A program made the position numbers and the translations under genes. From Streptomyces sp. YPW6 (lineage in GTDB: Bacteria > Actinomycetota > Actinomycetes > Streptomycetales > Streptomycetaceae): a DNA stretch of 64,000 nucleotides. Where the stretch lies: the NCBI RefSeq assembly GCF_018866325.1, contig NZ_CP076457.1, forward strand, positions 1,364,001 to 1,428,000. The letters are read 5' to 3'. How positions within the stretch are numbered: position 1 is the first letter of the stretch; each line of letters starts with the position of its first letter. The notes beneath the pieces are model-generated. The model saw only the letters and a program-made list of their open reading frames with translations. It was not told the DNA's origin and searched no databases. This document shows, piece by piece, positions 57,940 through 64,000 of the stretch.

Positions 57940-60636
57940 ATGGAACCCGCGGTCGTTGGGGCGCGCCTCGCGTCCAGCGTTGTGAGCCCGCTGATCAGGA
58001 AGCTCTTTCTGAACGGGGTGCACGGGGCAGAACTTGTCGACAGGCCAGTCCGCGTGTCCCGGCTCGTCTCTTTCCGCGGCGAGCAGCGGACCCTGTCCGA
58101 CAAGGAGATGCACAGAATAGCGGAGGAGCTGGTCGCGCGCGCCGTGCAGGCGACAGGCGAGGAGCAGTTACCCAGTCACGAGGTTCGAGCCGTCACCAAT
58201 GCGGTCGCCTCGTCTCTGCGCGTCATGGGCACCCTCGATATGGATGACGTACAGGCGGTGTACCTCGGGCACATGGGGCTGGCACGGCATCTGAGGTCAA
58301 TGAGTCCCACAGCCGTGCTGGGGCTGTCGGCCGATGCCGTCGAACTCCATGCAAGCGTGCTGAACACCGCGTGCCTGCACATTCTGAACTTCTTCACCCA
58401 GCGATCGGCATTCGTCCCGCGCACCCTCGTGGAACAGAGCCGGAGCCTAGAGGAATTGACGCGCAAGATTGACTCCCTCATCACCAGGGCCCCATCCCCC
58501 GCCGACGGCCCTTTCGAGAGGCGATACTCGCGCTACATCACCGACAAGTACGGAAAGCTGAGCATCTTCGGCCTCGATCTGTCCCAAGGGCCAGAGAACT
58601 GGCTGCTGAACGTCGCATATCTCAGTCTCGACGCAGTGGGCGACGCGACCGGGGTCCTTCCCGGCAGGCTCTCCGCCGACCAGGTACTGGCCGCGCACAA
58701 CCGGGTCCTGCTGCGCGGCGTGGCCGGCTCGGGCAAAACCACTCTCGTACAGTGGCTGGCCGTCTCCACGACCCGACAGAACCAGCTGGACCTCTTCGGC
58801 ATGGTGCCGTTCGTGCTGCCGCTGCGCACGCTCACCAGGGGCGGGGCCAAGCTTCCGGCCCCCGACGAGTTTCTGTCCGCGGTGGACTGTCCCATCGCCG
58901 CGCTTCAGCCGGCGGGCTGGTTCGACCGTGTACTGAGAGCGGGCCGCGGGCTGATCCTCATTGATGGAATCGACGAGATTCCGGAGGACGACCGCAACGA
59001 CGCTCGTCGCTGGCTCCAGGAACTGATCAGCACCTATCCGGGAAATCGCTGGCTCGTCACGTCCCGGCCTTCCGCCGTCCGGGAGCACTGGCTGAGCGGA
59101 GACGGCTTCGTCGAGGCTGATCTCGCGCCCATGAGTAGGGACAACATCGCAGATTTCGTGATCCGCTGGCACCAGGCAGCCGGTATCAGCGATCAGTACG
59201 CCCATGAGCTGTTACGCGCGGTGCGTGTCAAGCAGGACCTCGGCAGACTTGCCACCAATCCTCTGATGTGTGGCCTGATCTGCGCACTTCATCAGGACCG
59301 CCACGGCTATCTACCCGAAGGCCGCAAGGAGATCTACGACGCGGCACTGTCCATGCTTCTCTTCCGGCGCGACCGCGAACGCGGTGTGTACAAGCCGGGA
59401 TCGATCCGCATCGGCGAGGCGCACCACATTCAGCTGATCCAGAAGCTGGCCTACTGGATGATCCGCAACGGCCGCTCCGAGATGGATCGCGCCGACGCAG
59501 TTAACCTCCTTACCCAGGCACTGCCCACGATGCCGAAGGTGGCGGAGCAGGGCACGGCCGAGGAGATCTACCGACACCTCCTCATCCGTAGTGGTCTGCT
59601 GCGTGAACCGAGCGTTCAATCGATGGACTTCATCCACAGGACCTTCCAGGACTACCTCGGGGCCAAGGCTGCTGTGGAGGGGCTCGACTTCGACTTCCTC
59701 ATCGCCAATGCGCACCTGGACCAGTGGGAGGATGTCATCAGGATGGCCGTCGCCCACTCCCGCCTGACCGAGCGCACTCGGCTTCTGACCGGCATCATCC
59801 GGCGGGACAACGTCACGGCACACGGGATGAACCGACTGCACCTCTTGGCGGCGGCGTGTCTGGAACACGCTACAGAACTCGACCCCGAAGTCCGGGCGGA
59901 AGTGCAGCAGCGCGCAAGCGCCCTGATCCCGCCCCGCACAGCGGATCAAGCCCGAGCGCTAATCGAGGTCGGCCCGGTGGTACTGGACCTGCTTCCACAT
60001 CCGCCGGCCGCTCCACCGAGGGAGCGGCCTACCGACGAGAGGGTCGTCGGCAAACGATCGGACGAGCAGAAGGCCGCACAGGAGCAAGCCGCCAACGAGG
60101 CGTACTTCACGGTCTTCGCTGCCACCCGTATCGCGACCGACGCGGCGATCGACGTGCTCGCGCGCTATCGCGGCTACCACGACCTACGGGTGCGCAATGA
60201 GCTCGTACGAGCCTGGAGCCGCTTCGACACCAACATCTACGGCCAAGAGGTCATCGCCCATCTCGGCCAGGACAACCTCTACTTCCCGGTATCCAACCCG
60301 GCCGAGCTGCAAGCGATCAGCAGTTTCGGCGGGCGGGCTTGGATCAAGATCGCCGGTGATTTCACCGCCGTCGACTTCCTCAACGGCTGCCGCGAAGCGC
60401 CACTCACTCACCTGTGGCTGACCTCGGACATCGGTGACTCCTGGAAGTGGCTGCGTGAATTTCCGCACCTTCGCTCCCTGACCATCGAGACCTCACTGCC
60501 CCACCTGGACGTGGCACCTCTGGCGTCAGTGCTGCCTCTTCGTACGATCACGCTACCGCAGGGAGTTGTCGTCTCCGGTAGGGACTCTCTGCCCTCGTAC
60601 ATGGAGGTTATCCGTATGCGGCACGACGCGGAGTGA
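57940..60636 (+). CDS. NACHT-domain NTPase (bacterial NLR-like)
   Basis: An 898-residue protein starting at ATG 57940, with a GGAGAG ribosome site. Residues 1-190 are a helical N-terminal region with no catalytic motif I can see. A NACHT NTPase follows: Walker A LLRGVAGSGKTTLVQWLA near 270, Walker B LILIDGIDEIPEDDR near 350, sensor region WLVTSRPSAV and a winged-helix block ending MDFIHRTFQDYLGAKA. The C-terminal third is helical and then leucine-rich (LTHLWLTSDIGDSWKWLREFPHLRSLTIETSLP), suggesting LRR-like sensing. Bacterial NACHT proteins often defend against phage, by detecting phage products and triggering cell death or dormancy. Codon use is less GC-biased than upstream genes, hinting at transfer. 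Confidence 0.85.
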   Translation: MEPAVVGARLASSVVSPLIRKLFLNGVHGAELVDRPVRVSRLVSFRGEQRTLSDKEMHRIAEELVARAVQATGEEQLPSHEVRAVTNAVASSLRVMGTLDMDDVQAVYLGHMGLARHLRSMSPTAVLGLSADAVELHASVLNTACLHILNFFTQRSAFVPRTLVEQSRSLEELTRKIDSLITRAPSPADGPFERRYSRYITDKYGKLSIFGLDLSQGPENWLLNVAYLSLDAVGDATGVLPGRLSADQVLAAHNRVLLRGVAGSGKTTLVQWLAVSTTRQNQLDLFGMVPFVLPLRTLTRGGAKLPAPDEFLSAVDCPIAALQPAGWFDRVLRAGRGLILIDGIDEIPEDDRNDARRWLQELISTYPGNRWLVTSRPSAVREHWLSGDGFVEADLAPMSRDNIADFVIRWHQAAGISDQYAHELLRAVRVKQDLGRLATNPLMCGLICALHQDRHGYLPEGRKEIYDAALSMLLFRRDRERGVYKPGSIRIGEAHHIQLIQKLAYWMIRNGRSEMDRADAVNLLTQALPTMPKVAEQGTAEEIYRHLLIRSGLLREPSVQSMDFIHRTFQDYLGAKAAVEGLDFDFLIANAHLDQWEDVIRMAVAHSRLTERTRLLTGIIRRDNVTAHGMNRLHLLAAACLEHATELDPEVRAEVQQRASALIPPRTADQARALIEVGPVVLDLLPHPPAAPPRERPTDERVVGKRSDEQKAAQEQAANEAYFTVFAATRIATDAAIDVLARYRGYHDLRVRNELVRAWSRFDTNIYGQEVIAHLGQDNLYFPVSNPAELQAISSFGGRAWIKIAGDFTAVDFLNGCREAPLTHLWLTSDIGDSWKWLREFPHLRSLTIETSLPHLDVAPLASVLPLRTITLPQGVVVSGRDSLPSYMEVIRMRHDAE

Positions 60637-60808
60637 GCGGCCGACCACCTACCCGCAGAGGGGTTCGACATCCGGTACGACGGCGGTCGGTACGGGAACA
60701 CAAGCGCGAAGCGAAGGGCTTGGATAGCGGTCACATCCGGCCGATCACGTCCGCAGACGCCACCGTGGGAGGACCTCGGTCCGTGTTTGAGGGGACACCC
60801 TCAGCGCT

Positions 60809-61195
60809 TCAGAGATCTTGCAGACGACTGCGCGGCGGCAGGTTCGACGGAGTTGACAAGGCGTCTGCGGCTGCTTCTACGTCGATGTCGACCTGGACTC
60901 TGCGGAACCGTTCAAGGGTCTCGAGCTCTTGGTCCGTGAAGCCTCCTTCGCTGAGACGAATGGCCTGCGCCAGAGATTGAATGGTCTGCCCGATACGAAC
61001 TGCATCCTCCGCGGCGCCGCGATGGAGCGATCGATAGGACGTGGCGGTGGGGCCCTGCCAGCGAGTCTCTATGCCGTCAACGATCTCGTCCATACGTTTG
61101 AACTGCTTGCCGAGATACTCGTGCATGTCATCCAGATCGTCTGCCAGCTTTTTCAACTGTGACGACGTATAAGCAAGTTTGGGCTCATCACCCAT
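60809..61195 (-). CDS. small WXG100-like protein
   Basis: A 128-residue helical protein with a WxG-type turn: DLDDMHEYLGKQFKRMDEIVDGIETRWQGPTATSYRSL, followed by a second helix pair and an acidic tail. This is the helix-turn-helix shape of ESX/type VII substrates or chaperones. It is divergent from the WXG100-toxin cassette, across 226 bp, and may be part of the same secretion unit. It has no signal peptide, as expected for such proteins. The 172 bp to the NACHT gene are empty. Confidence 0.6.
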   Translation of the reverse strand: MGDEPKLAYTSSQLKKLADDLDDMHEYLGKQFKRMDEIVDGIETRWQGPTATSYRSLHRGAAEDAVRIGQTIQSLAQAIRLSEGGFTDQELETLERFRRVQVDIDVEAAADALSTPSNLPPRSRLQDL

Positions 61196-61421
61196 GTCGG
61201 TCCCCCACGTTCGAACCCGTGTTGCAAGCCGACCAACCCTAGCAAGGCGGACACGACTTCACGGGCATGAGGGTCACACACGCCGCTATCACTCCTACCA
61301 CTGAGGGGTCCGGCTTCGAGTTGGGCAGACATGCGGCCGCCGTGCGACCCAGTGCCCGCGTCGGACTCCGCTCAGTTGATGAGTAGCATCATGAGTGACT
61401 GCTTCTAGGGGGATCAGTACC

Positions 61422-61727
61422 GTGCCGGGCGAAGACCGCATCACCGTTAATTTCGCTACTTTGCAACAGCTTTCGGGTGACCTGGAGGACATCCTCCGCG
61501 TCCTCAACAAGAGACTGGACACGTTGTACGGGCGGACTGCCAAAGCCGTGCTGAGCTGGGACGGCGAGGCGCGCGAAGCGTTCATCGACGAGCTGGACAA
61601 GTGGAGCCACTCCGCCGACGACCTCAAGGCGGCCCAGGCTTGGCTTCACGAGGTCGTGGTGAAGGGGCACCTGAACTACGCCGCGGCCAACAGGTCCGTA
61701 CTCGAAGGCTGGGGAGGCGGTGCCTGA
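61422..61727 (+). CDS. WXG100 family protein
   Basis: A 101-residue protein starting at GTG 61422, with AGGGGG ribosome site 9 bp upstream. The sequence is two helices around a turn with W-x-G: ITVNFATLQQLSGDLEDILRVLNKRLDTL, then VLSWDGEAREAFIDELDKWSHSADDLKAA, characteristic of ESAT-6/WXG100 proteins. These are exported, often as partners of larger toxins, by the type VII (ESX) system. Its stop overlaps the start of the toxin gene (TGATG), so partner proteins are made together. Confidence 0.85.
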   Translation: MPGEDRITVNFATLQQLSGDLEDILRVLNKRLDTLYGRTAKAVLSWDGEAREAFIDELDKWSHSADDLKAAQAWLHEVVVKGHLNYAAANRSVLEGWGGGA

Positions 61728-63496
61728 TGGCCGGCCCTACCTCACCCGCCCAGCCGCCGGGTGGTAGCGGCACCATCGACGTCAAGCCGAGCGACCTCTG
61801 GTCGGTCTCCGGTCGGGTCGCCGCACAGCAGGACTTCCTGGTACGGGGCGTCAAAACGCTTCTCGAGGAGCTGGGCAAGTACCCCGACGCAGGCGGTGCC
61901 GGCACCGAGGCCGAGAAGTTCGCCCGGGCGTACACGAAGATCGGTAATCGCTGGCTGGAGGTGTGGGGCCGGTCCGTGCTGAGCGTCGGCGGTGTCGCAG
62001 TCGGGTTCACCGAGACGGCCAACGCATACACCAGGGCAGACGCGGCGGCCCACCCCAAGCCGGGGAAGACGGCCGAGCAGCGCCCCCGGCCCGCGGTCAT
62101 CGACAAAGACCCGAACCTTGGCTCCATCCCCGACATCAAGTGGGGCGATGACGACGGTGGCGACGACATCCTGCGGGGCTTGATGGAGGGCATGCCCGAA
62201 ATCGTCCGGGATCTCCTCCATCCCCTGTGCAAGCACGTGTTCCGGGTCGGCAGAGTGGCAGACGTTTACCCGTATCCGGAACAGCACTATCTCAACTCCC
62301 TCTGCCACAGCTGGATGAAAGTCTCCGTCACTGCGTCGCTGGGGGCGGACCAGCTCACCCAGGCTGTCGGTGTCATCACCAACCACCAGCAGGCGGAGTG
62401 GGAGGCTGCGATGCGGACCTTCTGCAGCGCCCTGTGGGGAGGAACGGCCTGGGGGCAGCGACAGCACGGCTACCAGTGGGCGCAGACCGCCAACTCCGGC
62501 CACGGCACACCACGCGTCCCCACGGGCAGTCAGCCCGTCCTGGCCGTACTGAAAGACACGGCCGATGACATCGCCACCATCCTGCGCGAGTACGCGGAAG
62601 CCGCCGTCGACCTGAACCGCGACGTCAAGGACGAGCTCGACCGCGCCATGTGGAAAGCCGCCAAGGACATCATCGAGGACCTGGCCAAGCCCAAAGACCT
62701 GAAGAGCGCGCTCGGCGCCGCCACATCTCTCCTCGGCAGCGGTGCTGGCCTGCTCCTGTCGTTCGACGTCAAGACGGTACTGAACCTCGACACCGCCAAG
62801 CTGAACGGGATCGTCGCCAAATACACCGGCATCCTGGAAGGCCTGACCACGCGGATGACGGCACTGGAAGGGCCGCTGGATGAGGCGTACCGCAGCGCCC
62901 CCAAGTTCGAGGCCGGCGTCGCCCGTGCGCACGGCTTCGGTACGCGGGCCCTGGAGGAATTCAAGGACTCGAAGGTCTGGCTGAAGGTCGATTCGACCGG
63001 CAACTACGACCTGAATCTCGCCGCCAACGAGTACATGGCGAACGGCCATACTTTGGACAAGCACGTCGGAAAGACGGACGAGCAGTTGGCGCAGCGCCTG
63101 CGTGACCAGCAGTCAGGCGGACCGACAACGGCTTGGCCCCACGGCAAGCCGATGCCCAGCGGCTCCTCCGCCTTCCCGAACTACCAGCGCGCCGAGGAAT
63201 TGACCGAGCGCAATCTCAACAGGAACAAGGCCGCCATCGAGGCATGGATCAAGGGACCTCCGCCGGCCTCCGACGGCGACGTCAAGTCGTTCTACGACAA
63301 GGTGCCCAGTGACGAGACCAGCGGCCGCAGCGTGAGCAAACAGCCGGTGGACCCCAACGACCCGCTGTCCGGATACAAGCAGGGCGGTCTGAACGCCAAG
63401 GCGTACGACGTGAGCGGCGTCGACACGCGTATCCGCTACGACAGCAATCGCAACCCTCCTTTCACTGTCATGACGTCGATGCCCTCCAAGACCTAG
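61727..63496 (+). CDS. polymorphic toxin with C-terminal RNase A-like domain
   Basis: A 589-residue protein. The N-terminal 110 residues are WXG-like (VKPSDLWSVSGRVAAQQDFLVRGVKTLL, with conserved W), for export with the preceding WXG100 protein. Middle helices (residues 270-450) form a rigid stalk (GAGLLLSFDVKTVLNLDTAKL). The C-terminal 120 residues match the bacterial RNase A-like toxin domain of CdiA-type effectors: NGHTLDKHVGKTDEQLAQRL, then SSAFPNYQRAEELTERNLNRNKAAIEAWI, GRSVSKQP and the end FTVMTSMP, with the putative catalytic His and Lys/His in place. It probably kills competing cells by degrading RNA. A likely immunity gene follows by 26 bp. Confidence 0.88.
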   Translation: MAGPTSPAQPPGGSGTIDVKPSDLWSVSGRVAAQQDFLVRGVKTLLEELGKYPDAGGAGTEAEKFARAYTKIGNRWLEVWGRSVLSVGGVAVGFTETANAYTRADAAAHPKPGKTAEQRPRPAVIDKDPNLGSIPDIKWGDDDGGDDILRGLMEGMPEIVRDLLHPLCKHVFRVGRVADVYPYPEQHYLNSLCHSWMKVSVTASLGADQLTQAVGVITNHQQAEWEAAMRTFCSALWGGTAWGQRQHGYQWAQTANSGHGTPRVPTGSQPVLAVLKDTADDIATILREYAEAAVDLNRDVKDELDRAMWKAAKDIIEDLAKPKDLKSALGAATSLLGSGAGLLLSFDVKTVLNLDTAKLNGIVAKYTGILEGLTTRMTALEGPLDEAYRSAPKFEAGVARAHGFGTRALEEFKDSKVWLKVDSTGNYDLNLAANEYMANGHTLDKHVGKTDEQLAQRLRDQQSGGPTTAWPHGKPMPSGSSAFPNYQRAEELTERNLNRNKAAIEAWIKGPPPASDGDVKSFYDKVPSDETSGRSVSKQPVDPNDPLSGYKQGGLNAKAYDVSGVDTRIRYDSNRNPPFTVMTSMPSKT

Positions 63497-63522
63497 CGAA
63501 AGCCGAGAAAGGCCAGCACCAC

Positions 63523-64000
63523 ATGTCCGTCGACCAGACGTCCTGGGAAGCCGCGGTACGCCACTTGTACGAGGACGCGTATCCGTACGACGCCACGGGC
63601 CCGCGTCGCCACGAGAACTGGGTTCTCGACGTCCTTGCTCTGATGGCACGGGTCCCGGACCCCCGCGGCTGGACCGGTCTCGATGACGCGGCTGAGAATC
63701 CGGAGCGCGAGTCGTGCCCCAACTACCCTTTCGCCGCCCACCCGTCGGAGTACATCGCGAGGCGTCTCCAGGAGATCGACCGGGACAGTGCCGAGAACCT
63801 GCTCCTCGCCCTTACGGACGACGGCTGCACCCTGTCCAACCTGAGCCGCTTCTCCGAAAGCGAGGCGGAGCTCCGGGTGATGGCGCGCACGCTCCTCGAG
63901 CGCTACGGAGACTCCGCCATCTACGTCACCAACGTCAACAAACCCGGTCACGTGAGAGGCACGCTCGACTTCACATCGTCAGGCTGGGCATACAGCCCGC
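63523..64000 (+). CDS. probable immunity protein to the RNase A-like toxin (partial)
   Basis: At least 159 residues, continuing beyond the window. ATG 63523 has a GAGAAAGG ribosome site. The protein is acidic and small, starting MSVDQTSWEAAVRHLYEDAYPYDATGPRRHENW and later RRLQEIDRDSAENLLLALTDDGC. Its position 26 bp behind a toxin gene is the usual place of a cognate immunity gene; I do not recognise a named family. Confidence 0.65.
   Translation, partial: MSVDQTSWEAAVRHLYEDAYPYDATGPRRHENWVLDVLALMARVPDPRGWTGLDDAAENPERESCPNYPFAAHPSEYIARRLQEIDRDSAENLLLALTDDGCTLSNLSRFSESEAELRVMARTLLERYGDSAIYVTNVNKPGHVRGTLDFTSSGWAYSP

Overview
The window is high-GC actinobacterial chromosome, almost certainly Streptomyces. 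Third positions are strongly G/C, GTG starts and 4-bp ATGA/GTGA gene overlaps are frequent, and the gene families (CGNR/ABATE regulators, MmyB-like XRE regulators, a secreted M9 collagenase, a second membrane-only nuo operon, WXG100/toxin cassettes) are typical of that genus. No rRNA, tRNA, CRISPR array or intact transposase was recognised.

2-1544: the end of a LysE-type exporter and a von Willebrand A protein. 1682-11747 together with 19920-29791: what looks like one functional unit for eating collagen. It holds a secreted M9 collagenase, a Dpp/Opp-type peptide ABC importer, an Xaa-Pro aminopeptidase, a GntR/FCD regulator and a full trans-4-hydroxy-L-proline pathway (epimerase, three-subunit FAD/Fe-S D-hydroxyproline dehydrogenase, pyrroline-hydroxycarboxylate deaminase, alpha-ketoglutarate semialdehyde dehydrogenase). 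A second racemase-family gene, now out of frame, and an ornithine-cyclodeaminase-like reductase suggest an additional 3-hydroxyproline branch. The same TGTGACAT-type motif lies in the promoter regions of the collagenase, the importer/peptidase pair, the regulator and the two divergent catabolic operons, so I infer one regulon. Several genes of this unit carry tandem repeats, one of which breaks a reading frame. 12148-19750 interrupts the unit with unrelated regulators and enzymes.

30005-31510: flavin reductase-like protein and an ArsR-like regulator. 31617-39818: a complete type II Wadjet (JetABCD) anti-plasmid system in one overlapping operon, next to a DNA-methyltransferase C-terminal remnant and an EcsC protein. 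41675-50213: a nuo operon with only membrane-arm subunits (A,H,J,K,L,M,N) plus an odd cysteine-poor B/D-like fusion.

50214-52096: decay zone with a TetR fragment and a broken second copy of the ABM-CGNR gene pair seen at 12148-13098; both copies keep paired CACGGATT-N10-AATCCGTG operators. 52175-56531: HEAT-repeat protein, twin lipoproteins sharing a 62-bp identical block, nitronate monooxygenase, flavodoxin-like reductase and their TetR regulator. 56532-57939 is gene-poor with a perfect 32-bp palindrome and TGCGTCA repeats. 57940-64000: a NACHT NTPase (NLR-like, candidate phage defence) and a WXG100 - RNase A-like toxin - immunity cassette.

All family calls come from reading the proteins by eye; no database search was run.
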